DNA of 17,322 nucleotides from Promethearchaeota archaeon (GCA_016839905.1 JAEOTJ010000179.1:1-17322), one strand, 5' to 3'. Positions 1-7,795 are shown, counted from the stretch's first letter. Numbers and translations: made by a program. The notes: a model not told the origin generated them from the letters alone.

Positions 1-125
1 AAATATTGAGCATCTTCGATGATTGTTATATGACTAATTCCTTTATAATCATGAGCACCTCTTGTTAAATTTTTATCCCATAAATATTTCAAAATCATAT
101 TTAAGAAAAAAAGAGCATCTTCTTT
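1..125 (-). pseudogene. Relic of a HerA/FtsK-like ATPase (internal fragment, runs off the left edge)
   Basis: Read on the minus strand, this stretch gives 41 residues from KEDALFFLN to IIEDAQY without a stop. They match residues 346-386 of the complete ATPase at 5348-7126, with 28 of 41 identical by my count, including the Walker B-like IEDAQ. A TAA codon at 126-128 lies immediately upstream in frame, and what precedes it (128 onward) no longer resembles the ATPase. The Walker A half is therefore missing. The C-terminal side continues beyond the window, so its extent is unknown. I read it as the decayed end of a second, related mobile element. It could instead be a shortened gene starting at an internal ATG, which I consider less likely because the nucleotide-binding loop would be absent. 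Confidence 0.75.
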
Positions 126-128
126 TTA

Positions 129-725
129 GGAAATTATCATATCATAACCAAAAAAAAGAGGAGTAAAGCTAAAAGAATTTTTTAGACCGACGTAAATCCA
201 ATGAATTAATGATTTTTACACATTCCAATATTCTAGTTCAATAAAGCTTTGAGTTTCCTCTTGAGTTCACCTAATTTACATTCTAATCACAATTTTTGTA
301 CACCTTCTCTTAGTTTTATATATTTTTAAGATTTGTTTCCATTTCCTCTCATACAAATTAATATTTATTCCATTTCAGGTTTTTTTAAAGAAAAAAATAA
401 ATCTAATTAAAGTAGAATACTCCTTCTCCAAAGAGATTAGAGGAAAATTTATAAGAGAGTAAGAGAATTAATATATTAAATAAATCTCTTAATAATAAAA
501 AATATCGACAAAATACATAGAAAAACGAAAAGAAAAATTCAAGCAATCAATATACTATAAAAGATATAATTAACAAATAAGTCATATATGATGTGTTATC
601 AACAATTGAATAATGGATTTTAAATCGATATGAATGATTGTATTTTATTAATCTAGAAGTGTCTCAGAATTAAAATTTTTATTTATATTATTAAGTTATT
701 AATAAATATTAAAAAAGTGTGAAAA
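129..725. other. AT-rich intergenic region, no gene seen
   Basis: About 600 bases of very AT-rich DNA with stops in all frames. I see no RNA gene, no clear repeat array and no extension of the ATPase relic on its left. A TATA-like TTTATATTA at 682-690 sits about 36 bases before the zinc-ribbon gene and may be its promoter. Confidence 0.5.
682..690 (+). promoter_or_regulatory. Possible TATA box for the zinc-ribbon gene
   Basis: TTTATATTA lies 36 bases before the ATG at 726. That spacing would put transcription start some 10-15 bases before the start codon. The surrounding DNA is so AT-rich that chance is a real possibility. Confidence 0.3.
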
Positions 726-875
726 ATGGCTAAAAAATGTCCAAAATGTGAAAATAATACCCTAGACTATAAAGCTTCCTTTAACCTTTGGAAATGTGTA
801 AGAGCAGATTGTGGTTATCAAAAAAGAAAGGAAGAACATGAAACCAATTCTCATATTATTTCGGTTTTTGATTAA
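726..875 (+). CDS. Small zinc-ribbon protein, 49 aa
   Basis: The ATG at 726 opens a 49-residue frame ending in TAA at 873-875. It has a four-cysteine knuckle pattern, C5-P-K-C8 and C24-x4-C29-G-Y, typical of a single zinc ribbon, with a tryptophan (W22) just before the second pair. A GTGTGA stretch just upstream could serve as a weak ribosome binding site. Its stop overlaps the stop of the convergent deaminase gene by four bases. Tiny zinc ribbons like this occur in ribosomal proteins, transcription factors and regulators; I cannot assign it to a named family and its function is unknown. Confidence 0.6.
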   Translation: MAKKCPKCENNTLDYKASFNLWKCVRADCGYQKRKEEHETNSHIISVFD

Positions 876-2131
876 CTTTCTACTCTTTTCTGCATTTTTT
901 TTTTAAAATCTCTTTCTTTTTTAAATAACTTATTATAAGCTTGAGCTTTTACACCCTCAAACATTGTTATTTTTACTCCTGCCTCTTTTAATAATTGTTC
1001 TGCCATTTTAACGGGATAAGGTTCAACAAATACAATTCTTTTTATCCCTACATTAATAATCATTTTCGCACACATTAAACAAGGAAAAGTAGTTGTATAA
1101 AGAATAGAATTTTCAAAATCATTATAATTATTTTTTAATGCTCTAAATATAACATCCTCTTCCGCATGAATTGATCTACATAAATCCAACATTTTAATTG
1201 CAGTTATTATCTGTCTATTAATTTCAAAATCACATTCTGTATTTTCACATACTTCTGGTATATGCAATTCCTCACCACATGCTAAACAACTTTTAAAATC
1301 TTCAGCAAACTTTTTTCTCTGCATATCTCTATAACAATCGTGATTTTCAATCCAACAAGTCTGTGATTCCTCATTAGGAATTCTATTAAATCCTTTTGAT
1401 ATTATTTTTTTTCCATCTCCATCAATAATAACTGCTCCAACTTGACGTTTAATGCATTCAGATACAAGACTTACAGAATAAGCATGATTCATATTTATTT
1501 CCTGCTCAAGAGGTATTTCCGAACCCGGTATTTCAATTAATCCTATTAATTTTTTTAAATTTCTTAAAATATCTTTTCTAATTGCATTATTTAATAAATC
1601 ATTATTCTTAATTATAAAATCTGCTTGTTCCATACATGCTGAAACTTGTTGTCCATAATCCCAAACCTCTCCCTTATCTCTTTTTTCCGCCCTCTCAATA
1701 ATTTCATAAGGAATATCGCTATGCTGTTTTTTTAAACGGTTTTCTCTTATTTCAGAATCCGCATAAACTCCAATCAAATAAAAATTTGGAAATTTATTTC
1801 TTAAAAAATAAACTTCTCCACAATTTCTAATACTATCAATAACAAGTTTTTTTGATTTTTCTAATCCAGGATGTAACTCAAAAAGCTTTTCAGCCCAATA
1901 TCCATAATTATCCGTTTCTTTTCTTAATTTATTACCATAATTTTGATAATCTAATATATTTGGTTTACTATTTCTTCCACTTTCTTTAAAATTTTTATCA
2001 ACTTCTTCCTTAATATGTTCAGATAAAGAATGATAAGTAAATTCCATTTCTTTTTCAAAAAAATCTTTACCAATTATACTACAACCACTCCCTATTGAAC
2101 CAGTAAGTCCAATTATAATTTGATTTTCCAA
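872..2131 (-). CDS. AvcD/Dcd1-type deoxycytidylate deaminase with N-terminal P-loop-like domain (candidate anti-phage deaminase)
   Basis: A 419-aa two-domain protein. Residues 1-200 look like a P-loop kinase fold, opening with a strand and GSIGSGCS (11-18). This is Walker A spacing, but the lysine is replaced by Cys17. A later RDKGE...GQQV...ADFII stretch (151-174) resembles the AvcD anti-phage family. Residues 214-400 are a zinc-dependent deoxycytidylate deaminase: H322-A-E324 (catalytic Glu) and P350-C351-x2-C354. Between the first deaminase strand and HAE lies a cysteine-rich insert (C259, C266, C282, C285, C295, C300), probably a second zinc site. The start is TTG at 2129-2131, preceded by AGGTGA (2138-2143) at good spacing. 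Known relatives deaminate dCMP/dCTP. Bacterial AvcD depletes nucleotides during phage infection, while yeast Dcd1 makes dUMP for dTMP synthesis. The neighbouring HEPN gene favours defence, but a metabolic dCMP deaminase is possible. Confidence 0.85.
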   Translation of the reverse strand: MENQIIIGLTGSIGSGCSIIGKDFFEKEMEFTYHSLSEHIKEEVDKNFKESGRNSKPNILDYQNYGNKLRKETDNYGYWAEKLFELHPGLEKSKKLVIDSIRNCGEVYFLRNKFPNFYLIGVYADSEIRENRLKKQHSDIPYEIIERAEKRDKGEVWDYGQQVSACMEQADFIIKNNDLLNNAIRKDILRNLKKLIGLIEIPGSEIPLEQEINMNHAYSVSLVSECIKRQVGAVIIDGDGKKIISKGFNRIPNEESQTCWIENHDCYRDMQRKKFAEDFKSCLACGEELHIPEVCENTECDFEINRQIITAIKMLDLCRSIHAEEDVIFRALKNNYNDFENSILYTTTFPCLMCAKMIINVGIKRIVFVEPYPVKMAEQLLKEAGVKITMFEGVKAQAYNKLFKKERDFKKKMQKRVES

Positions 2132-2525
2132 AGATTTTCACCTTTTATAATAATTTAATATGTTCTTCTAAGGTATTAATTCTAAAAACTTCATTTTTTT
2201 AAAAATGCTATAAAAATTATTTGTTCATTCTTTATTAAATCTAATTATTAATAGACGAATGTTTTTTATACAAATGATATATTAATAGACGAATGTTCAA
2301 TAAATAAATAAAAAAAATTGAAAAAAATTTATTATGAAGTAAAATACATGTTTATAATTTTTAAAAAGATAATATTAATTTCTGAAAATAGAATAATCTT
2401 ATCCATTAACTTTAATAAATTTGGCAGGGGGGCGGAGCATTCATTTCAAATCAAAAAATGTACATCTATAAAAAAACAAAATGTTAAAGCTTATTATAGA
2501 AGAAAACCAAAAAAAAAGAGATAAC
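2132..2525. other. Intergenic region upstream of the deaminase gene, with repeat and G-rich block
   Basis: This AT-rich spacer holds the 17-bp direct repeat at 2247/2281 and an isolated G-rich block, GGCAGGGGGGCGGAGC, at about 2423-2438 that stands out strongly from its surroundings. A TTG-initiated 68-codon frame at 2318-2524 crosses it, but its composition (Lys/Ile/Asn rich) does not look like a real protein. In bacteria, avcD genes are preceded by a small antitoxin RNA, AvcI. A similar RNA could sit here, but I see no diagnostic structure. Confidence 0.4.
2247..2297. repeat. Two 17-bp direct repeats, possible operator
   Basis: ATTAATAGACGAATGTT occurs at 2247-2263 and again, perfectly, at 2281-2297. 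The centre-to-centre spacing of 34 bp is close to three helical turns, as expected for a protein binding one DNA face. The repeats are about 115-165 bases upstream of the deaminase start, on the side from which it is transcribed. Confidence 0.6.
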
Positions 2526-3362
2526 TCAATTTATTGAATCTTTAATACATTCAAAGAATTGTTTAGCTATTTCATTAAAATCTTTGTTATTAATTAAGTT
2601 ATCTGCTTCTACTCCTTTATCAATAGAAATCTTACATTGAGGGAGATCCCCCATAAGACTAAGTTCAAAGGAACACATTTTGTCTAATCTATGTCGTACT
2701 AAAATATGCATTGGATTTCTTGTATATAGAGGAGGAGATATTACAAATGCATTATTAGAACTAAATAATATACAATATTGATTCCAATGAGCAAAAAGTC
2801 TTTTAAAGTTTCCATTTAAAATTAAATCTTGAAATTCTTCAAATTTATTTGGGTATTTTCTTTTAGGTTTTGCTTTAACAATAAATTCAATATTTTCTTC
2901 ATATCTTAGACTTGTTTTTAATTGGTTAAATATTGCATTAGAATAAGATTTTAAAAGGTCTTGATTATCACGGTTAATGTATGTATTATGAGCAATAGCA
3001 TTCCTGATTTGATATAATTCATCAAGTTTTCCTTTAATCCAAGTTTCATCTGGAAAATACTTTTTAAATAGTTCCCAATTTTCATTATTATTTATTATAG
3101 CTCTCAAATCTTTAAAATCAGTATAATATAGGTCATAATCAGGTCTAAATGAAAGCCATTTATTTTTTTGATGTTGTGATTTTCTATCTTCAATTATTTT
3201 CTGAATTTTTGGATTTATTTTTAATTTATCTCCACCAATTTTTTCTATAAAAAGTCTAAGAAAATTTTCAAGAATATATAAATTATAATAACCTTTTGTC
3301 ATTTCATTTCCTTTTTGTGCTAAATCTTCTGGAAATTCAAAATCTGAAATTTTTTGGTTCAT
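2526..3362 (-). CDS. Swt1-like HEPN domain protein
   Basis: A 278-aa soluble protein. Residues 25-150 look like a Swt1-type HEPN domain. There is an early helix (YYNLYILENFLRLFIEK), a DFKDLRAII...NWELFKKYF segment (82-103), and the HEPN active-site pattern R120-N-A-I-A-H125 (R-x4-H), which in this superfamily catalyses metal-independent RNA cleavage. Residues 155-278 form a second domain I do not recognise. The gene lies 24 bp behind the membrane-protein gene at 3387-4037 on the same strand, so the two are probably cotranscribed. HEPN proteins are common effectors in toxin-antitoxin and antiviral systems. The nearby deaminase fits that setting, but the target RNA and trigger cannot be read from the sequence. 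Confidence 0.7.
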   Translation of the reverse strand: MNQKISDFEFPEDLAQKGNEMTKGYYNLYILENFLRLFIEKIGGDKLKINPKIQKIIEDRKSQHQKNKWLSFRPDYDLYYTDFKDLRAIINNNENWELFKKYFPDETWIKGKLDELYQIRNAIAHNTYINRDNQDLLKSYSNAIFNQLKTSLRYEENIEFIVKAKPKRKYPNKFEEFQDLILNGNFKRLFAHWNQYCILFSSNNAFVISPPLYTRNPMHILVRHRLDKMCSFELSLMGDLPQCKISIDKGVEADNLINNKDFNEIAKQFFECIKDSIN

Positions 3363-3386
3363 ATTTTTACCTCTAAAGCATATTAA

Positions 3387-4037
3387 TTACTTTTTATTTT
3401 CTCTTAATTCATCCATTACTTTTTTGATTTTAAAAGTGACCTTACCATGTAGTAATTTTTTTGATTTTTTTATAATTCCAGTTTCTTTATATGTTTCCTG
3501 TAAAAATTTTAAAAATTCTATTAGGGTATTTTCATTTGATTTTGGAAGTATATCTTCTTCAAAAAATATGAATTGATTTTTACTTATGGGTTTTTTAGTG
3601 GTATCTGTTATGTACATTCCTTTTAAAAACAAAATGAGATTCCAACTTTCATTATCAAGCCGAATTTCAAAATATTGAACATCTCTCTCAACTATAGCAG
3701 TTTTTTTAATTACTGGAAATTCTTCAGATACAAAAGATAAATCATCCTCATAAACATCACGTGCCCTGTAGTGTTCATTATACATCATGCTTAACTTTTC
3801 TAAAATTAATTCTTTACCCATTCTTTGTAGTAATATCATTGCCCTCATTCTTGCCTTTAATGGATGTTCTAACATTGTTAGACTATTAAAAAAATCAATA
3901 AAGAGTTGATTAATCCTTTTTTTTTCCCTTCTCTGAATTAACCAATCCCTTATAACCGTGGCAAAAATACCTAGAGTAAAAGTTATTACTACAATTAGAA
4001 TATTAAAAATATTATCCATTAATTTATCTTCTGTCAT
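3387..4037 (-). CDS. Hypothetical protein with one N-terminal membrane helix
   Basis: A 216-aa protein of unknown family. Residues 9-30 form a single hydrophobic helix followed by basic residues (RRxKKR), so the remainder is probably cytoplasmic. The rest is mixed helical with no motif I recognise. It is the first gene of a leftward pair with the HEPN gene (24 bp between them) and is divergent from the 3-TM gene at 4187, with 149 bases between the two starts. A membrane-anchored partner next to a HEPN nuclease suggests a sensor or delivery role, but this is only contextual. The start at 4037 could shift to a Met six codons downstream without changing the helix. Confidence 0.65.
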   Translation of the reverse strand: MTEDKLMDNIFNILIVVITFTLGIFATVIRDWLIQRREKKRINQLFIDFFNSLTMLEHPLKARMRAMILLQRMGKELILEKLSMMYNEHYRARDVYEDDLSFVSEEFPVIKKTAIVERDVQYFEIRLDNESWNLILFLKGMYITDTTKKPISKNQFIFFEEDILPKSNENTLIEFLKFLQETYKETGIIKKSKKLLHGKVTFKIKKVMDELRENKK

Positions 4038-4143
4038 GATTTCCCTAATTTCTAATATATACTTATTTATTAAGAATGTTTTAATTGCAATCTTTTTTAA
4101 AGTAGGTATTTGTCTTTTAATAATAATATTTTATTAGGTTATA

Positions 4144-4169
4144 ATTTCATTAATGATATATAATGAAAT
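4144..4169. promoter_or_regulatory. Palindrome overlapping a TATA box (candidate operator/promoter)
   Basis: A perfect 9-bp inverted repeat, ATTTCATTA (4144-4152) and TAATGAAAT (4161-4169), encloses an 8-base spacer. A TATA-like GATATATA (4155-4162) lies across its spacer and right arm. It sits 18 bases before the ATG at 4187 in a divergent intergenic region. A dimeric repressor bound here would block promoter access for the rightward gene. Confidence 0.5.
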
Positions 4170-4186
4170 CAATGGAGTAAAAGAAA

Positions 4187-4696
4187 ATGGAAGAAGATTT
4201 AAAATTTAATATTGAACGAGCAGAAGGAATAGTTAGGCTTTATGAGAATGAAAGTAGACATTTTCTAGAGTTGAATCTTGCATTGATAAGTATTTATTTT
4301 ATAATCTATGGATTACTTCTACCAATATTTAATAATTGGGGTAAAGTGTTGATTACTATTTCTTTAATCGCTTACTCTATTTCGGTTATAGCGAATATAA
4401 TCAATCATTTAATAAAAAATGATACACATAAAAAATATAACATAACACCAACTCTTTGTTTTAAAGGTCAATGTGAAAGATATATAGATTGCATAGATGA
4501 GAAAACAAAATTTGTTCTAGATTATAAAAATCAGCTTAAGAATTTACTTAAATATCAAAAGAATTATTTTAAGAGGGCAGAAAAGGGGCGAATAATAACC
4601 TTAATTGGTTTAATAATATTAATAGGAGGAATCTCTTTAAGCATAATAATAAATATCATTGGGATTGCTAATGGAATCCCTAACTCAAGTCTTTAA
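4187..4696 (+). CDS. Hypothetical small membrane protein, 3 TM
   Basis: A 169-aa protein with predicted membrane helices at about 28-48, 52-74 and 136-160, and a soluble loop of about 60 residues between helix 2 and helix 3. An amphipathic N-terminal helix precedes the first TM. The TM hairpin plus cytosolic domain recalls small membrane effectors of defence systems (SLATT-like), but I see no family signature. The ATG at 4187 is preceded by GGAG (4174-4177). A palindromic TATA region lies directly upstream. It ends 31 bp before the convergent membrane-protein gene at 4728, and this gap is roughly where the base composition changes and the mobile segment seems to begin. Confidence 0.65.
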   Translation: MEEDLKFNIERAEGIVRLYENESRHFLELNLALISIYFIIYGLLLPIFNNWGKVLITISLIAYSISVIANIINHLIKNDTHKKYNITPTLCFKGQCERYIDCIDEKTKFVLDYKNQLKNLLKYQKNYFKRAEKGRIITLIGLIILIGGISLSIIINIIGIANGIPNSSL

Positions 4697-4727
4697 ATAG
4701 GACACTCAACCCTAGTCATTTTTGCGT

Positions 4728-5345
4728 TTAGAGAAATAATGGCATGAAGGTGGTAAATCCCGTCATTATGCAGGTTATTAATCCGACTATCATCATCTTA
4801 TATGAGGTAATGTGACTTTTATTCGTTGTAATTATGATGAATCGCATTCCTATTACCAGAAGAATGAATCCCGAATAGGAAACATAACCTATGATGTTAA
4901 ATATAAATCTCTCAATTGGATCTTCTGATAAATAGGAAGTGGGCAATATATCTATATCGACAAAACCTGCCATTTCTGGGTTTAAATTAAACGCATCTAT
5001 AATGGCAAATAAAAACTGATCGGGTATCGGTTCTAAAATGAACATCAATATGTAAATGGTATAATTTAACAAGATTCCTATTCCAAACGTGATATAAATC
5101 AATCCCAATATGACATTCGGTTCTTTTAATTTTTTACTCATTTCTTCTTCCTCATGCTCCGAAAGATCAGTTTTTTTCAACCGAATGGTTCTAAACCATC
5201 CTCTCCACTTGGTGATGTCCAAGATTCCTATTATGATTAATATCCCCGCGAGTAAAAATTTCAAGTTGATGTAAATGGCTCCCATGATGGCATTTGCCAA
5301 GTTCATTACTTTTGGAGAAAAAAAATCGGGTAGTTGGATTGTCAT
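4728..5345 (-). CDS. Four-helix membrane protein coupled to the HerA-like ATPase
   Basis: A 205-aa integral membrane protein with hydrophobic helices at about 23-44, 77-104, 148-172 and 182-204. A charged cytoplasmic-type loop (50-75, with EHEEEE) follows helix 1, and a polar segment (120-147) lies between helices 2 and 3. The ATG at 5345 is only 2 bases past the stop of the ATPase gene. Its ribosome binding site GGAGG lies inside the last codons of that gene, so translation is probably coupled and the two proteins likely act together. I do not recognise the family. By analogy it could be a channel partner of a DNA-transfer ATPase, or a membrane structural protein of an enveloped archaeal virus; both ideas are inference. 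Confidence 0.75.
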   Translation of the reverse strand: MTIQLPDFFSPKVMNLANAIMGAIYINLKFLLAGILIIIGILDITKWRGWFRTIRLKKTDLSEHEEEEMSKKLKEPNVILGLIYITFGIGILLNYTIYILMFILEPIPDQFLFAIIDAFNLNPEMAGFVDIDILPTSYLSEDPIERFIFNIIGYVSYSGFILLVIGMRFIIITTNKSHITSYKMMIVGLITCIMTGFTTFMPLFL

Positions 5346-5347
5346 GC

Positions 5348-7126
5348 TTACATCCTCCGTACGATGGATTTCTTCTTTTCTGTCTTTTCATCGACGTTTT
5401 TAATATATTCGTTTATAAAATTTTTTAATTCTTTTAAGCCCTTGCAATCATCACAATAATCCTCTCCTGGAGCTATATTTTCTCCGCATGTCCAACAAGA
5501 ATTGGGGATTTTCATGGGTTCAGTTTCCTCTTTTTCAGAAGGCATGATTTCATTCGGAACGATGATTTCTTCCTTTTCAGGGCGTCTTTTAGTTTCACGT
5601 ATTTTTTGCATGATGACCCTATTATTCTCGTAAATTTCTTCCAAGCTTAACCATTTTCTCTCTATGAGGGGCACTTTCATAAGGAAAGATTTCCCTATCC
5701 TGTTTATCCTCACCAAGCAAGTTCCCATTTTTAACAATCCCAAGAATTCTCCTTCAAAATCTTTCATGTTCAATAATTCCGCCAATAATCCTTTCTGGAT
5801 GCTCTCTTGAAAAGAAATGAATACTCCGCAATTCGATAATATCTCCATGCTCAAGTTCGGGCGTGTCGAAAGCGAAATCAAGCATTCTCCAGTTCCCCTC
5901 TGTAATGAGGCGATATCTTCCAAGTAGGAGGTTATTTTTTGCATTCGGGTAACTTTTTCAGTTCCAAAATATTGGGCATCTTCTATGACGGATATGTGCT
6001 TTATTCCCGAATAATTTTTACTCCCGAATGAGATGTTTTTATCCCATAAATATTTCAATAACACGTTCAGAAAAAACAAGCAATCTTCTTTTGTCCCTCC
6101 TAATTCCGTTATTCCCGATAAATCTATTAACACGTTGTACTTGAATATATCTTCCACGTCCAATCCTCTGTTTTGATCGTAAATGTGTCCTAACTTGCCC
6201 ACGGAATAGCGCCTTATCCTGTTTAAGACTGCTTGTAGGGTGAATTGAATTCCGTTAAAATTATTCCTCCATTCCGTCTCATTTAATCTCTTCGCAATTT
6301 CTCTAAATCCCTCCCATGACCTTTTATCCGGTCTCTTGCATGCTTCTTGTATTACTCTTACAAACACGGTTTCCATTTGAGGGGAATAATCCGTTCCCTC
6401 CCATGCCCCTCCGCTCTTAAATATTTCATATATTCTCTCCGCATGAACTTCTGGATTTGCATTTAAGGGATCAAATATGTTAATTGAAAAGTTATACCCC
6501 ACTCTCAAGATCAAGAGATCATCCACTTCTCCCTGTAAGTTGTGATATTCTCCCTTGAATTCTATGAGCAAGAAAGGTATGTCATGTTTTCTTTTAATGT
6601 TTATTATGAAATATTGCAACCAATTGCTCTTTCCGCTTCCCGTTGTTCCCGTTATGAACGCGTGTTGGCTTAAATCTTTTAAACTCAAGTAAAACGGATA
6701 TTTTTCTTTATCTTTATTTAAAATTTTCCCGATCTGAATGGTTCCCTCTAAACTCATTCTTTTTGAGGGATAATTCAGTCTTATTTCATGCCTTTTATAG
6801 CTTATGAAATGTCTTGCCTTTAACATCAGAATCATGGAAATTATAATTATTAGTTGATTAAAGGTTATGAAAAGTGAAGCCATCACTTTACTTTGGATCA
6901 TTTCTCCTTTTAATAATCCTTTCATGATGTAATCAATGAGCAATGAACTGAAAATGAGCAAGATGATCATGAAAGATGCTAAATAAACGGTTAAAAAGAA
7001 ATTTTCGAGTAGCCTTCTTCTTTCTCGCTCTAATGTCTTGCCATAACGTTTATTCTTGTATTCATATATTATTATGGCTTCAATTAAGCCGATTACATTC
7101 ATTATTAATAGTAATATTTCTAACAT
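5348..7126 (-). CDS. Membrane-anchored HerA/FtsK/VirD4-superfamily ATPase with C-terminal zinc finger
   Basis: A 592-aa protein. Residues 1-105 hold three hydrophobic helices (about 2-21, 44-66, 81-103) that should anchor it in the membrane. The motor domain runs from about 125 to 490. It has Walker A GTTGSGKS (160-167), a HerA-type IEFKGEY segment (188-194), Walker B-like HISVIEDAQ (377-385), and a conserved QRGTGE stretch (409-414) that may supply an arginine finger. A linker rich in Glu and Lys follows, then a zinc finger with C544-x2-C547 and C558-x2-C561. The family comprises hexameric DNA pumps used in conjugation (VirD4/TraG), chromosome segregation (FtsK), repair (HerA) and virus packaging. 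The N-terminal TM bundle and the adjacent Rep gene favour DNA transfer or packaging by a mobile element. A relic of a close paralogue lies at 1-125. Confidence 0.9.
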   Translation of the reverse strand: MLEILLLIMNVIGLIEAIIIYEYKNKRYGKTLERERRRLLENFFLTVYLASFMIILLIFSSLLIDYIMKGLLKGEMIQSKVMASLFITFNQLIIIISMILMLKARHFISYKRHEIRLNYPSKRMSLEGTIQIGKILNKDKEKYPFYLSLKDLSQHAFITGTTGSGKSNWLQYFIINIKRKHDIPFLLIEFKGEYHNLQGEVDDLLILRVGYNFSINIFDPLNANPEVHAERIYEIFKSGGAWEGTDYSPQMETVFVRVIQEACKRPDKRSWEGFREIAKRLNETEWRNNFNGIQFTLQAVLNRIRRYSVGKLGHIYDQNRGLDVEDIFKYNVLIDLSGITELGGTKEDCLFFLNVLLKYLWDKNISFGSKNYSGIKHISVIEDAQYFGTEKVTRMQKITSYLEDIASLQRGTGECLISLSTRPNLSMEILSNCGVFISFQESIQKGLLAELLNMKDFEGEFLGLLKMGTCLVRINRIGKSFLMKVPLIERKWLSLEEIYENNRVIMQKIRETKRRPEKEEIIVPNEIMPSEKEETEPMKIPNSCWTCGENIAPGEDYCDDCKGLKELKNFINEYIKNVDEKTEKKKSIVRRM

Positions 7127-7427
7127 GCTTTCCCGTCTTTATATTATTTTATTTTTTTTTAATGTCCATTTCTCTATCATGAATGCTTGGTTTCTTTGTC
7201 AAAAAAACTCAAATCATGGGTATCGGTCACATTCTTTTATCTATATTGACATTTTAAAAGATCTACATTTTATGGCGCAATGAATTCCTTTACTTGGGAA
7301 AAATAAAAAAAGAAGGGTAGCTACAATATTCAGTGATTTTTTTTTTAAAGAAATTTTTAGAAATATATGAATGATGAAAAAATAAAAAAAAAAAACACTT
7401 ATCCGACAATTAATAGCGTGTGTTGGA
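7127..7427. other. Intergenic region between divergent element genes
   Basis: Roughly 300 bases between the ATPase start and the zinc-ribbon membrane gene. It contains an AT-rich stretch that could hold both promoters. A GTAGCTACAATATT at 7317-7330 weakly resembles the GTANTAC iterons elsewhere in the element. I see no convincing gene; the small frames here are composition artefacts. Confidence 0.4.
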
Positions 7428-7709
7428 ATGAACGTGATGGTTGTCTTTTCCATTGCATATCTAATAAATTTGTATATATATGATATAAATAATCCACTAC
7501 CAGCAAATGCCCCGCATGACATTGATTATATTATTTTTTTAACTGTTTTAACAACAACATGTGTCATTGGATTTTTGTCGTATTATGTAGTAGAAATCAT
7601 TTATTTGATTATTTATTTAAGACAAAAGCGATGTGAAAAATGTGAATGCTTAAACCGAAAAAAGGCTCTCTATTGTGATAAATGTGGAGATAAACTTGAA
7701 AAAGAATAA
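7428..7709 (+). CDS. Small membrane protein with C-terminal zinc ribbon, 93 aa
   Basis: Residues 2-18 and 33-64 are hydrophobic, giving two or three membrane passes. The C-terminus is a compact zinc ribbon, C69-x2-C72 and C83-x2-C86, of the 'cys-cys ... YCDKCG' kind often seen at the ends of archaeal membrane proteins. The ATG at 7428 is the first start after an in-frame TAG, so the N-terminus is fairly secure. It is the only rightward gene in the block 4728-9398 and is convergent with the GIY-YIG gene. Function unknown. Other core proteins of the element also carry CxxC pairs. Confidence 0.6.
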   Translation: MNVMVVFSIAYLINLYIYDINNPLPANAPHDIDYIIFLTVLTTTCVIGFLSYYVVEIIYLIIYLRQKRCEKCECLNRKKALYCDKCGDKLEKE

Positions 7710-7757
7710 TAGTATAATTTTGTATTATCATTGAATTTTGCATCTACCCAAAAAGAA

Positions 7758-7781
7758 TGAAGAAAGAAAAAAAAAAGAAGT
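7758..7781 (-). terminator. Poly-T terminator candidate after the GIY-YIG gene
   Basis: On the minus strand, a T-rich run containing ten consecutive T (7767-7776) starts 15 bases after the GIY-YIG stop codon. U-rich tracts of this kind terminate archaeal transcription without a hairpin. Confidence 0.45.
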
Positions 7782-7795
7782 TAGAAATATAAAAT

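Noticed and set aside
726..875. Ribosomal protein S27ae or eL-type zinc ribbon
   Set aside because: The Cys spacing is similar but the flanking residues do not match any ribosomal zinc-ribbon protein I know well enough to name.
2420..2470. tRNA remnant around TTTCAAATC near the G-rich block
   Set aside because: No five-base T-stem flanks the loop-like sequence and no acceptor stem pairs.
2318..2524. 68-codon TTG-initiated plus-strand frame upstream of the HEPN gene's end
   Set aside because: Composition is what AT-rich non-coding DNA gives, there is no good ribosome binding site or motif, and it crosses the odd G-rich block; not annotated as a gene.
4697..4727. Left attachment site of the element in the short convergent gap
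   Set aside because: I looked for a direct copy of this sequence near 13740-13950 and saw none; the boundary here rests only on composition and gene content.
5191..5391. Frame antisense/out of phase across the ATPase and 4-TM gene junction
   Set aside because: Shadow of two well-supported genes in another frame.
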